Positions 47,819 to 61,000 of a DNA stretch of 64,000 bases are shown here, in pieces. This stretch comes from Klebsormidium nitens. Its lineage: Eukaryota; Streptophyta; Klebsormidiophyceae; Klebsormidiales; Klebsormidiaceae. How positions within the stretch are numbered: position 1 is the first letter of the stretch; every line of letters begins with the position of its first letter. The position numbers were made by a program, and so were the translations under genes. A model generated the notes under the pieces. That model saw only the letters and a program-made list of their open reading frames with translations, was not told the DNA's origin and made no database searches. The stretch covers positions 126,822 to 190,821 of the forward strand of contig DF236967.1 in assembly GCA_000708835.1 (NCBI GenBank), read 5' to 3'.

Positions 47819-48340
47819 AGTATAGGCGACAGAAGGAGTTGGGGAGCTCACCTTTGTGACAGTACCGTGTTGGAAGTTGACTGTAGAAGATTGTGTAGGA
47901 AGTTGTCTTTGGACGGAAGGGCCATCAGCTCAGAGCGTTGAAAGAGCTTGAACGTTGGATTATCCATTTTTCTCGAGGAACAGGACTAATCAAAGCCACG
48001 AATCTGTGCTTTAGCAGAGGTACATAACGAGCGAATCAGAAAGGATTCTGCAATTTTCGTCCGCACAAGAGTAGCTTTTCATGAATTGTGGAAGTTTAAT
48101 CAGCCCCGTTTTCAACAAGTGAAACGTTGCTTTCACGAAGCGGTCACTGTCAAGCTCTCCTGACACATGGAAAAAGATGGAGAAGCGAACCTCCTCATGA
48201 CTGCCCGCAAACGCTGGCACCTTGACATCACGATGCCACATCAAACATCTCTTTGTAGCGACCCTGGCTTTGGCCAATGCGAGCCTTACGCGTGGCACGA
48301 CTGCACCTCTTTGACAAACGATTGTTGATTGTGATCGGGC
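47050..48340. repeat. Segmental duplication, copy B (partner of 42535-43870)
   Basis: Contains exons 3 and 4 of the intact AWPM-19-like gene plus about 0.5 kb of 3' flank that is recognisably related to copy A, including GACATCACGA and TTTGTAGCGACC. This shows that the unit copied extended past the stop codon. Confidence 0.6.
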
Positions 48341-49001
48341 AGCAGTGAGGATGCCTCACCAGAAAGTTTCACGCTTTTGCTCTGGTGGAATGACGCCTGC
48401 ATCCAATTGTCCATAGCGAAAGTTTTTGCGTGTCCCGCACTTGGGCCTATGAATTATACCCGATCAGGTTAGAGCGCTCGTGAGTAGTCAAGTAACTCCT
48501 GACGTTCGGACGCCCTTTGGGTCGGCCCATGGCGAAATGTACCATGCCAATTAATATCGGAAACGTCACGTGCGCTTCAGGAGTCATGCAGGCCTCTGGA
48601 AAATAAAGCGACCTGGAGACCGCGACGCGGGGCGTCAGCAGCGTTGGGTCCTCGAGTTCATCACATGCGCTACAAATCCCTCGATCGAAAGCGAATGAGG
48701 CGTGAAAAAAGGGCCTTTGACAACGACACGTGCATGTGCATCGAACCGAAAGACGAATCAAGTGTGCCGAGGCGAAGCAAACAGAGTGCTGCCGGCCTCT
48801 TCTCGGTGGGACACTTTCGCTCGTTGACCAGACGTTTTCCAAGAGCTTTATCAACAATTTGCTGACGTTTTTAAAAGGACCTCTACACTCTTACCCCTCT
48901 CTGCAACCATTCCTCTTTACAGTCAATAATTTTGAGTCAAGAACGACGCTACTGAAGGCAAGCAATTCTCGCGGAGGAATTGCTGAAAAGGCGAAGTGGA
49001 T
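48341..49001. other. Spacer between AWPM-19-like copies
   Basis: No supported exon. The region should include the promoter of the diverged copy, if that copy is expressed. No TATA-like motif stands out. Confidence 0.35.
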
Positions 49002-51162
49002 ATGTATACGGAGCATGTGACACTCGTTGGGACTTTGGTCGTAGAGTTCGTCTTCCAGAAAAGTGAGCATCGAACCAACTCTTGGGATCTGCTCTGTATT
49101 GCCAGCGGTGCGGCTTTCAAAGCTGGCATCCACCCGTAACTTTCTGCAATGCTTTTGAATCCTTCACGAGCGCAATTAACGCCAGGTACAGTTTTGGGTT
49201 CGAAACAGCCCGGAATCTGAACGGCTGCTGTTGAGGGCTTTCTCGAAGTGGTTACTTCAGGATGTACTATCAAAGCTGTGAGTAGCTCAAGAGGTTTTTC
49301 TATCCAGGCGTCTTAAAGCTGATGACCTTTCGTAACGACCCTGGGCGGACTCAAACTCCGGGCAAGTTGACAGGCTTTGCAAGAGCTTTTCGGAGCTGAC
49401 GCGCGCCCGGCTATTCGTTTGGACTTTCCTTGAAGTGGCAGGTATTACTGCCTGAAGCTATGATGCGGGTTAAGGTCTTGCAAGATCTGGGGAATGAAGT
49501 GGAATTGCAAGGAAGATCCCAGACAGAGCCTTGGAAGAGAATGTAGCAGATTTCATTTTCACCACCTGGATTGCAAACCTGACTCTGATTCCTATTCCAG
49601 AATGAAAGCAGATTGGAGGCCCGAGTGGTCTTGAAAGCGTGCGATTCAGTCCCGCCAGGAATCCAGGTCCAGAACACCGGTTTTTAAAAACCTTGAAGCA
49701 GTAGCTCATATGCGGTTGCAAACGGGGCCCTCTTTCACACTGGTACTGTCCAAGCGAGCAAGCCTCTTCACAACCAAACCCTGCAAGACTACTCACAGTT
49801 TTCTAACGAGCTTTCTTTTAGTTGTTTCAGATGCCCCCCTTGACGCCATGCGGGTGTGTTGGCTCATCTCCAGCGTTAGTGGGGCGTTCACTGGCGCGAC
49901 CGCGGTGTTCCTGGCGCTTATTCACACCGTCCGCAGGGACCGCGCGCGGTGGGCGGTCGTCGTGGGCCTTTCCTTCGCGTCCAACGTCTTCTACATCCTC
50001 TCGCTGAGGTCAGCCGTAATATTTCTTCGTTCTGGGGAAGTTATAAATACGGCGGTTTCAGTATCACCATCTCCAGGGCAGGCCACAAACTCTGAGGAGA
50101 CTTCCGCAGTCGATTTCAACGAACCTCTGAATGGTTTTGGTGGGCCCCTGATGGGTCTGATGGGCATCTCTGCTAGCGTCCTGATTTTGAGGATCTTGAT
50201 TCCAGTAGAATTCCCCTTAAATTCCTCCGCTCTACATGTCTGAGACGTGCTTTGCACCCAGTGTATTGACACCTGCTGTCAGGAACTCAACCCTTTCTCG
50301 GGCCCGTATTAAGGACACTATTCTAGCCCAAACGTTGTCCGATGTGGCCGTCACTGTCTTTACCTCGTCGAACGATTGGAGTGAGAGGATAAAGGTAAAG
50401 CTCGCTCCATAAGCGGTTGAAATGTTGAGGTCATACGCACCAGATAATGGTTTCAAACACTTTTGGCCAATAGTGGCAAAGTTTTGAGTCGCCGCATCTT
50501 GGAGAAGAGAACGTCGATTCGATGCTATCCGAATCAGGTAACGGGAACAGGTCTCGTCACGTGATCCATCTTGATGCCCTAGGACCTCCACTCTTTGCAG
50601 CTTCGGCGCACAAAGGACCGAAATCATGGTGGCCAAGAGCATGGAGGTACGTCCTTTCTGCACAAACTCTCGAAGTAAGCTACGACGTGCCCTTCGTTCT
50701 TGTCTTTCACATCTCAGCTACTGGCGGGCTGATACGTTTCCTAAACGGCTTCTGGGTACGGGAGCCCTGCTACGGTCAACTTTCCAGGAACTTTGTTACG
50801 TTCTCGGTAAGGCCCCCTCCGGCCCCATAAGTGCCTCGGAACACCTCAAGTGCCACCTCGAGTTTGCGAGCTCCTCCGAATCACCTCGCAGTCAAATAGG
50901 TCTCGACTTTTCTTCTGTGCACATCTTGCGAGGAGATGTCTTCTGAAAGCTACCTGATTGTAGCCACCCAATTGGGTCATTCCTTGGCTGCCGCTGCTCG
51001 CAGAACGCCCTGTTTGCGCTCAACATCGTCCTTTTCGTCGTCGGGAGTATTTACACCACCTTGCTGTACCTCCGTCTTCCCGACGATGATCGGAGCGGAA
51101 GAGGCGTCGTGGCGACCCAAATCATACGCCCCAGGAAACGCTTCCGTTCCGTTGGAGTGTGA
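49002..51162 (+). CDS. AWPM-19-like protein, diverged tandem copy
   Basis: Exons 2-4 (49831-50008, 50601-50646, 51004-51162) have intact frames. Exons 2 and 3 are exactly the lengths of those in the intact copy (178 and 46 nt), and exon 4 is 159 against 153 nt. Conserved pieces include SVSGAFTGATAVFLALIHTV, GLSFASNVFYILSL, FGAQRTEI and FALNIVLFVVGSIYTTLLYL. The tail is much more basic (RPRKRFRS). Exon 1 is doubtful: the only candidate, 49002-49062, starts MYTEHVTLVGTLVVEFVFQK and ends at a donor context (CCAGAAAAGTGAGCATCG) that resembles that of the intact copy, in the right phase. It is half the normal length, so the first helix would be short. The copy may be functional with a weak helix 1, use an unseen first exon, or be decaying. 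Confidence 0.5.
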
Positions 51163-52018
51163 AATCGAATCTAGGGTACTGCTTGTCGTGATTCGTGATG
51201 GGCCTGACCATGAGAAATCTATCCTGCCGGCCATTGAGGTGTAAGTTTTGAATGTCATTACCCAAACTAAGCTTACAACCCTTAGTGTGCGGCGGCGCAT
51301 GTGGGCCTCCAACTAAGCATTGGACTGGGCGGTCTGCCCTTCCATGTCAGTCAGTGGGGCGGCGGGCCAGGGCCGACGATTGCATGACCAGCTCACATGC
51401 AACCATACTGTGAGCATTTACCAGACTATAGTAAAACCTGAAGTTAAATCTCTGAATTAATTGGGTGACGGTTCTCTTGAGTTCCGATTAGAGTTCATCA
51501 GTTTAAGTTAGTACACCTTATTTTGCCGCCTCGCTTGATGCACTTACGTAAGTAAATCGTTCCCATTGTAAGTTGGGTGCAGAGAGCTGCGGAAATTGTT
51601 GGCGGCCAAGACTGAGAGCTTTGATCAATATCATGCAAGATGCGACAGTGCGCAATCGTACACCGCCGCCAGCTAGATTGCAGACGAGTGCAGCTAAAGT
51701 CGTCGTGCGGGGTGTAAAGTACTGAATTCAAGTTCGCGATTTGTTGTAGTTGTAAATACAACTCCGTACCCGCCCGGCCATCGCCAGGGCATCATGAAAG
51801 CAGGCCCGCAATCAGTCTGAATCAGTTGCACATGGCGGCAGGCACCACATATGACATGCACGATGCACTACATAGGCACTGCATAATGCACCCATGACGC
51901 AAGTGCTGGCCGCGGAGGAAACAGGAATGCATGTCAATCTGCTTCCAAGCGCAATGCGCAACTATGGAGCAATACACTGACTCTGCATTTACAACGTGGA
52001 TTGGCAGCGAGACCCAGT
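51163..52018. other. Intergenic between AWPM-19-like copy and GCN1 3' end
   Basis: The flanking genes converge here. No exon is recognised. 3' untranslated sequence of both is expected. Confidence 0.45.
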
Positions 52019-55000
52019 TCAATCATCTGCCACGTCAGCCTCACTGTCGCTGACGTCGCTCGTGTCCGCCATTTTGGATATTCTCCGTGCATCTAGACCA
52101 GACATGTACTTTTGGGCTACTTGCACAGCCGAGTCCGAACCTGCACAACACATCCGCCAAACGGTCAATATGACAATCACCAGTGGTAGTTGGATTAGTA
52201 CGGTCTAGTTCAACCAGAATACACCGCAATCTGCATAATGTTCAAGTTCCTCATAAACAGCCACAATAGCTGTGAGGATGTACCGGAAGCAAGTCATGAC
52301 TCAAAACGACAGAAATCTCCACTTTTTAGGTCTACAATCCAAGCTGCAAAGAAATAGCGTCCAGAACAGCTGCCTTTTTCGGAGGCCTGTGGATATGATA
52401 GCTGGCCCGGCCTTCAGACTTGCAATCGAAAAATGTAAAATTCCCCCCATCAATGTGCCCCAAGGTTTCGGCACGTAGACCAGCCACTGAAATCAGCTCG
52501 ACAGTACATAACCCAGCAGCAGATGAGCAAGCTATCTCACCTTTCGTCAGTTGCAGCACATGGAGCGCGCATCGCTCCGCCGCCATCCTGACCGGGGTGT
52601 TGCCGTCCTGGATGCACTTGGCCATCGGCGGAACGACCAGGGCAGTGAAGGGAGCCAGGGAAGTCACGTTCGCCTGCGGGCCACGCAAGTCCTTTCTTTA
52701 AGGGCACACTTTGGAACCCAAGCTTACGAATTCTACGAAGTCTTGACCCAGCTGAGGATGACCAAAAAAGGGAACACAAGCTACTTCCAACACCGATGCA
52801 CGCGTTTGGAACCGCAATGCGCATTCTCGCAGAGGACCTGCAAATGCGTACGGGAGCGAAGGGTATCTGCGTCCGTCGGAGTTGCCCATACGTGTTTAGC
52901 TGTACAACATACGAAGCGACGACGAAGGGAACAAGCTTGCCCAAACTAGCGTTTGATACACAATTGCAACTTCGCAAACAGCGCGAGTCTAGTTATCCTT
53001 CAGCGCAAATCGGACGGCAGTCGAGGCCTGACCTTGGCGATGGTCTTGAGACTGGCCAGCGCTTGTTTCCGCACGTCGCTGGCCTCGTCCGTCAGCAGCG
53101 TGGCGACCACTGGCAGCAACTCCTGCAGAGAGGTCGCCCCCCCGGCCTGCACTTGGTGCGCCAGCAGCCGCCCCGCGCACTTGCCTGCCGCCACCTTGAC
53201 GGGGACCTGGCGGAAAGACAGAACGGAGTTGATACTTGAGAGCAATATTTTATTACTTGATCAACGAGGACTGAAAAGTAGAACCCTCTTACCCTTGGAA
53301 GGCAGAAATGTGTCTAGCAAACGGTCGAAGGTCGGGATCCAGCTTTCTTCGTATTGGCTGACTCGAGGTACGAGCGGGGGTGTCGTTTGCGGGGTCATCT
53401 CGGATGTAAAGCCCAGCGCCGAGATGCTTTTGTCTTGAAAGATATCAAGTCACGATAGAGCAGGCCAGTCTCACAACAACGATCCGATTGAACCCAACCC
53501 CTCGAAATCTCCCCTAACTGCTCAATGTCCGACCGCGGCCCCACCTTATCGTCGGCGGCCCTCCGCTTGACGGTCGCCAGAACCGCCTGTAACCGCGCAG
53601 GCGCAGCGGCGACCCGCGCCGCTGAGTGGCGCAGCAAGGATGCGAGAGCGAGGGTGGTTCCGTGTCGCAGCGTCCAGGGTTGCGATGACGCGGCCGCTGA
53701 CGTGGCAGAGAGGCTTTGGAGCAGGTCTTCGTATTCGGAGTCCGGGCAGTGCTGCGAGGGGCGAACGGGGACGCGCTGTTACTTGGCAAGGGGTGATAAG
53801 GAGTCCCAGCTTTGCTGTAGATTAGGGAGGAGGAATGCAAGCAAGTCTCTGAAAGTGACAGCTGGTTTTCAAGCGGCAAGGGGCACACAGACCATCACAA
53901 CGGAAAGACTTAGGAAGCAGGAACAAACAAGAAGGTTTTTGCTCTCAAAGCTCGTAACCAATGCAACAGGCAGAGGGACTCAAAGTCTTCCGACTTTCTG
54001 AACCAAGGCAACCTGCTCTGCAAAAGTTCACTCTATACAAACGTCGGCCCCGAATCCGAAGCACGCTGTTCCGCTCACGTCGGAGAGCGCCCCTAGCGTC
54101 CTCGCGGCCAGCCCCCGGAACTCGTCCTCCTCCGCTCCCAGCAGCTCTCGCAGGGGGGGCACCACTTTCGCGTACGCCCCCGCAGACACAGACTTGCCCG
54201 CGTGCTTGAGCACCCCCCGGAGCGCGGAGAGCGTCGCCTCCTTTACCCCCCCCTCGCTGGCCTGGACGCTCGAGATGAGGTCGATAACCAGAGGGTCCAC
54301 CTTGGGATTCATGCCCATGAGTCGGCCCAAGGCGCGTGCGGCACGCGAGCGGACGGTCCTGCAAAACGAAGGAAGTGTATCGGCAAGAGTCCAGAAGAAC
54401 GAATTTGCCGCCAGGCTTCCGGAAAGTGATCTTGTGCAGGTTGACGTGCAGAGGGTAAGCAAACAAGGTAAGGATAGAATGGAAGACGTTCGATGCCGAA
54501 AAGTGTGCTGGCTGGGAGCTTCCTTCGTCGGCAGAGAATCCTTTATGGACTACGTCTGCCGAATAACCGCCAAGTGTGTAACGCCGATCCTGCAAAGATC
54601 ATTTCCGTTAAGTCATCTCCGAGACGCAGACCTCCATAAGCAAGCCCGTCACCAATCACACCCATCATGACGTCATCCTGACCCCGCACCTCCCGCCCCC
54701 TTACCTGGCTCCGTCGTTGAGGCACTTGACGAACGTGGTCTGCAGCTGCGGCAGGAACGGCTTGAGGCTGACCCCCCCCTTTGTGATCACAATGTCTAGC
54801 GTGCCCAGAATCGCGCTCTTGACCTGCCACGGGAAGCGGTCCCCGATGATCCGGATGAGCGGGCCCGTGATGGGCACCACAAACGGCTTCAGCGCCGCGT
54901 CGCTCGTGACGTCAATCAGCTCGCCCAGCCCGTCGGCGGCCTGCTCGCGCAGCTCTGCGGAGCCGCTCATGAGGCCCTGAAGAAAAGGGGTTTAAATATC

Positions 55001-58000
55001 TTCGGGTTCCGAGTGCTTCAAGATTTGCTTTTGGGAATGCTTGAGAGGAGTATGGTTTCTGAAAGGGTCGGACAACGGACATGTGATTCAATTCTGGTAG
55101 CAAGTCTGGGACAAGAATGAAGAAACGAGGTCCTTTCCGGATGCGGGCTGCAGTGAACTTGCGTTCATTGTCCGAAAACTAACGCATAGGGAGCAAATGT
55201 CTTGAAAGCAAGCAAATAACAGGGCGAGGTCCTTCTGGATCAAGCGAGCTACGAGTATGACGAGCTAGGAACAACTCTCGGGCTTGCTTTCCTGACTTTC
55301 AAGACTAAGAGCAACTCAGCAGACATCAAGGAGGAGGAGCAACCAGGAAAACGAAGCAGCGAGAACTGGACAAAACGCCTGACCTCATGATCGCTTCGTG
55401 CCTCTTCATTAAAGCGCTATCGAACCTTCCATTCACGATCGAACTCCCTTGAATTTCAACAACTTGAAACCGCTGTCAGCCGCTCACCTGAAGGAAGACT
55501 TGCAGCACGGGCGTGAGCGCCTTGGGCAGGCAGAACCCGGGCACCAAAATCGGCCCGCCCTTCCCCTTCAGTTTCCGCCGCTCCACCGTCCGCGCGCTGT
55601 CGACCGCATCCCTCACTATCTTGATGTACGTCGGCATCGACTCCTTCGGAACCGTCCCGGTAACAGCCCCCAGCGCTTCCCAGGCCGCTTTCACGGTCGC
55701 CTCGTCGGGGTCCGTCAGCATGACGATGAGGGTCGTCAGCAGCGCGTCCGTGTGGTCCTCCAAGTCGAGCTTGGTATTCTTCGCGAAGAACGCCAGGAGC
55801 CCGCACGCGCCCCGCCGCACCGCCGCCGAGGGATCCCCCAGCAGCCGCAGGACTTCGGACATCAGCGCATCGAGCCCGTCGGCGTCCACTGAAAGCGCGA
55901 CAGTCTGCGCGGCTTTCGACGTGGCCGATGCCAGCTCAGCGTCCTCGATCGCGCCCATCCCTTCGACCAGCGACGGGAGGATGGTTCCGAGGTGGTTAGC
56001 CAAACCCGGCCCCGCAACCTCCGCCAGCGCCCCTAGCGCGTGTGCGTTGAATGCGGTCATTGGCGGCTTGACCAGCTTCGGCAACACGTGCGGCAGAACG
56101 ACAGCTGTCCGCACGCTCAGGATCTGTTTCAGCCCGCCGAGCGCGCTGGCCGACCCGCTCTCTTCTTCCAAGTCTTTCAGCAGCGCGGGGACAATCTCGT
56201 CGACGACCAACATGCCCGCGTTCTTATACAGAGCGCTGAAAGCCTGCCCGGCTGCCTCTTGCACCTCGGGGGACGAATCGCACAGCGCAATTCGGACGGC
56301 CGGGACGAGTTCGGACATGTGGGCGGTCAGCTGATGGCGTCCGGCGGAAGCGACGACTTCGCTCAGGCCCATACACACGCCCTGCCGCGTGACCCAGTTG
56401 TCGTCTTCCAAACCCTTCCGCAGAATTGGAATAATCGACGGCAGAACCCGCTCGCCCAATTTCCGCACCAGCTCCCCGAGCGACCGCCCGGCCACCTGGC
56501 GCCGCTCGGACGACGCGGACGCAAGGGAGAGGATGAGCGTCCGCATGAGGAGCGGCATGATCTCTTTCAGCGTGCGCGGCGTGTTGACCACGACCGTCTT
56601 CCACACGTGCAGCGCCGCTTGCCGCACGCTCAGGCTGACGTCAGACCGCACCATGTACACCGCCGCCAGAACCTCATTCCGCTTTTCCCGCCCGAGCACC
56701 TCGATGATCGCGCGCCCGTGCGCCTCCGTGCTCGCGCCCTCGTCGTCGCTGCCCCCGGACAGCTGCACCTTGCCGGACGTCCCCGCGACCTTGAACAGCA
56801 AATCGCCCAGTAGCTCCACCGAGCTCTGCCGGATCCGCCAGCTGTCGTTGAAAATGCCCTCCTCGATCGCGGGCAGCAGCAGCGGCAGCGACGTCTTCGC
56901 AAACGAGTCCACGAGCACACGCCCTGCCGACATCGCCGCGTCGCGCACCGTCTCGTTTTCATCGGCCAACCCGTCCAGGATCGCGGGCAACACTTTCCCG
57001 AGGTGGTTCTCGAACTTGGCCCCGATTGCGCCGGGGAGGAACTTGAATAGCGTGATGTACCCGTCTCGGACGTACGGACGCGCGTGCGAGCAGTTGGTGA
57101 TGATGTCCGGGAGGAGTCGCTCGAAGTAGTCGGTGCCGAGTGCGGCCAAAACCTCGCTTAAACCCTGGGCGCCGCCGGAGCGCTCGACGGAGCTGTTCTC
57201 GGACTTGAGCGTTTCGAGGAGCCAGGGGACCAGGTCGCGGAACCTGTCCTCGCCCATGCCGCGGATGAGCGAGCCGAGCGCGCGCGCGGCCACAGTGCGC
57301 ACCTCGGGAATGGGGTCCAACAGCACCTGGAGGACACGAGACAAGATGTTAAGGAGATACAACGAGAAGCTGAAGCGAAGAGGAGTACGGTTTAGCTCGA
57401 TCGCGACCTTTTCAAGATAAGGTGCAACTTGTAGCACATGCTAGTTCCTTCAAGGGTGCGAGCAACCAGTTCGCTCCTTGCATGAGACTGCGGTGTACTG
57501 CGGTGTGAGAGCGGAACGGGGGGTAAAATTGTATCTCCCCCAGCTTAGTTTGCGGAGAGAATACCGAAACGGAGCTTGGCGGTTTTGCTCGCCAAGCGCT
57601 CGTCGAAACTTTCGGAGAGGCGAGAGGCTGCGATAAAAGCAACAAGATCTCATCACAGCACTCAACTTCAATCAGTTTCTGTCTACATCCAGGCAGGCCC
57701 AGAGGCTCACCTTTTTGAGCTCTGGCAGGAGAAGCTCGAGGTAGGGGATCATGTCCTTCTGCTCGTTGACGAGGCTGCACATGTTGCCCACGATCTGCGC
57801 CGCCTTCTTCTTGGTGTCCGTGCTCCGCTCGCGCAGTCCCCGGTGCACGATGGGCACCAGCAGCGCCAGCGACGGCGCGTCCACGCTGTTCACGAACGTC
57901 GTCTGCGAAGGAACCGGCAAAATGCGTCAGCGGTGCCGGGGGATGACGTCACCCAGTGAACCAGCAAATACAGGAAGCTGTGTGCGCTTTGCTGAATACT

Positions 58001-61000
58001 AGGATGTCAACAGCAGGGACAACTTCCTCAGAGCTGCAGACGATCAATTTTGCATCTTATTGAAGGCTCAAGGTGCTTCCATAGAAAGACCCCGGTACTT
58101 ACCCATGTCGTGACCACAGCTGCTGCACTACCACGTACCTGACAAGCACAACGATACTTCGAGCCTAGATCAGAATCAAAACAACGTCCGGTAAAGGGCT
58201 AACCCCCTCTTACCTGCAGCAGGATCTCCAGCGCCGTCTTGGTATGCTCGTTCGGGTCCGCGACCGCAACCAGGATCGTGGGCACCAGCGCGGCGATCTC
58301 GGGGTTCTTGATGACGCTGCCCACTTCCTGCAGCGCGCGCTGCGCGGCCGCCTGGACTTTCGGGTGCGTGTCGGTCAGCACTTCGCTCAGCTTGGGGACG
58401 ACCGTGGGCAGGCACGACGACAGCTGCTTCGGCGCGCAGTAGGCCATGGCGCCCAGCAGCTGCACGCTGCCCTGCTTCGTGCGCCACGCCTTGTCGTCCA
58501 GGCCCTGGGAACAGCGAGGAACGCCGATGAGAAGAGTGCCAATCGGTTCTTCTCTCTGACCCGACGCTTGCGGTAGCTTTAGCAGCGGACAAGTAGCCAC
58601 GTTAGGGAGCAGGACACGGATAGCATGCGTGATCCAAGTGTAGTCTATTCTCTACATGATGGAGCGAACGCTTCAGGTGTACAACTTGCTGGCCTGGAAG
58701 TATGCTGCACCAAACGCACAAACATTTTCAGAGAACGGCACTTCGGAGGTCCTGAGACTAAAACGCCTTAGCACGAAACACATTCGAGCAAGGCCCTTAC
58801 CTTCATGAGCGCGGGCAGCACCAGCTTGACCCCCTGCCCGCTGAGTTGCCCCATGATCGCACGCGCCGCATTGTCCGTCGCCTCGCGCACCGCCACGATC
58901 GGATCCGAGAAGCACACCAGCAGCAGCGGCAGAATGTGGATCACGTACGGTTCGAACAGCCGCCCCAGCTTCTCGCACAGCGCCTCGAAGCCGAAGAGCG
59001 CGCCCTCGCGCGTGCGTGGGCTCTTGTCCTCGACGCCGGCCTTGAGGGTGTCCATGATAGCATATTGGCGGAGGGAGGAAATGCCGAGGCCTTTGACGAG
59101 CCCCGCGAGGCCGAAGGCGGCGCCGCGGCGCTCCGCGTACTTGTCGCTCTTGAGGAGGCGGTCGAGCAACCGGGTGACAAGCGCGGGGGCGTTGGCCTGA
59201 GGAGAAAGGAGGGGACGGGTGAGGCAACCAGAAAGCGGTCGTTGGCCTCAGGTTACAACGAAGTTGGCGTCGATTCAGGAGAGAAGCTCTTCACAATGGT
59301 GGAAAGTCCGTTGCGGCCAGAGTACTGAAAAGCCGTCCTAAGTTCTGCCCCATCATGTTTGGTTTGGATGAGTCACAAAGAGAAGCCCGCAACACAATCC
59401 AGAAAGCCACTCTACAGCGTCGATGTCTCAGCCTGAAGCATCACAACTCGGGCTAGGAAACGAAAAAGCCCCAAAAGCCCACCTGCTGGCTCTTCATGAG
59501 CGGCGCCAGGCAGTTGGAGACCGCCCGCTGTACGGCCTCAGACGGCGTGTTGAGCACCTCTAGCATCCGCTCCACGATGTCCGAGATCTTAGGACTGTCC
59601 GGCGACAGATGCTTCGCGAGCGCGCCCATGAAGATGACCACTCCCTCGCGCACCAGGTCGTAGCGTTCTTCGTCGGCGGACTTTCGGTCGAGGTAGTTTT
59701 CGAAGATGGGAAGGAGAAGAGCCACGTTATCCGCGCCGTGTTCGTTGATGATGGCGCACCCGGCGTCGACCATGCGGTCGCGGACGTCCGGGTTGGGGTC
59801 CGCCTGGGGAAGAGCAGCGTCCAAAAATGGTTCAGATAGTAAAGAAAGGTTACGGTCCGCTGTCTTGCGTATTGATCGAGTGATTGCACGGGAGTCAAGC
59901 AGGTGGTGCCCAAACGATGTGGGTCTCTGGAGGCTCAACACGGAGTGAGCGCAAACTGTGGAGTAGCGGTACTCGTCTGCCTTTGGCGACCCTTTCATAT
60001 GCATACCCCGTTATTGATTGAGGCACACCGGAATTTGGATCATCATGGACCAACCGAGCCGCTACAAAATCGTTTCAACTTTCCGTCTAAACCAACTTAC
60101 CAGCGCCCGAGAAATCAAGAAAGTCGCCACCACCGGCAGGTCCCGGTTCGTGAGCACGTCCGCCCCCTCCTTCAGCGTCAGCGCCACTCCCTCCCTCCCG
60201 TACCATCGCGTATCCCCCCCTGGTGCAACTCTCCCCACCGGACTCTCCCTTATGAACAGCGCAAACAGGCTCGAGAGCGTTTCCGGAACCGTCGCCTGGT
60301 ACTCGTCCATCGCCCCCGCGACCGCGCTCGCCGCAGCTTGCCGCACGCTTCCGTGGGGGCTGGTTAAGTGGGCGGTTAGCTTGGGCGCGTACCCCCCCCC
60401 AAGGTCGTGATTGTACAAGTCCCATACGTCTTCTGCGGCTTTGGCGTTGGCTTCCACTGGGTCGTGCATGGCGAGCCAGAGCGTGCAGGCGATGTCGTCG
60501 GAGGGGGGAACGGAACTAGAGGCGAGGGACGGGATAGAGGCGAGGGAGTCCAGGCACGCGTGGCGCACGTGGGCGTGCTGACTGGTGATCCCAGTCAGTG
60601 CCTGGAGAAGGAAAATAGGGATAAATGAGAAGCGATAAAGGATCGAGGTGCGACGTAATCAACCGCCGGTGCCACCGTGAGGCTTGGTCATTCCATTCAA
60701 CAGGATGGGTATGGACTTTCAATGAAAGCTTTTAACACCTTGCATGTCAGTCGTTTGTAAGAACCCATGCTCGAAGCTGGGGACACATCGGTCGAGATTG
60801 TCGAAAGTGGTCCGCTTCGTCTGTTGTTACTGTTCAAGGAAGCATCGCAAGGCAGCCTCCCAAATCAGATATCGCAAGAGTCAGAAACATGTCGTAGCCG
60901 TGTTCACGTCAATTAACGCCCGCCACCACAATGGTGAGAAGCTTCAGCTACGAAAGAAAAAGGAAGTGCTGCACCGTACCCCGAACACTTCGTCTTCTTC

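Noticed and set aside
55513-57129. Long plus-strand open frames (up to 273 codons) opposite the GCN1 core exon
   Set aside because: They lie wholly antisense to the highly conserved GCN1 exon in GC-rich sequence, overlap each other in different frames, and their products are low-complexity.
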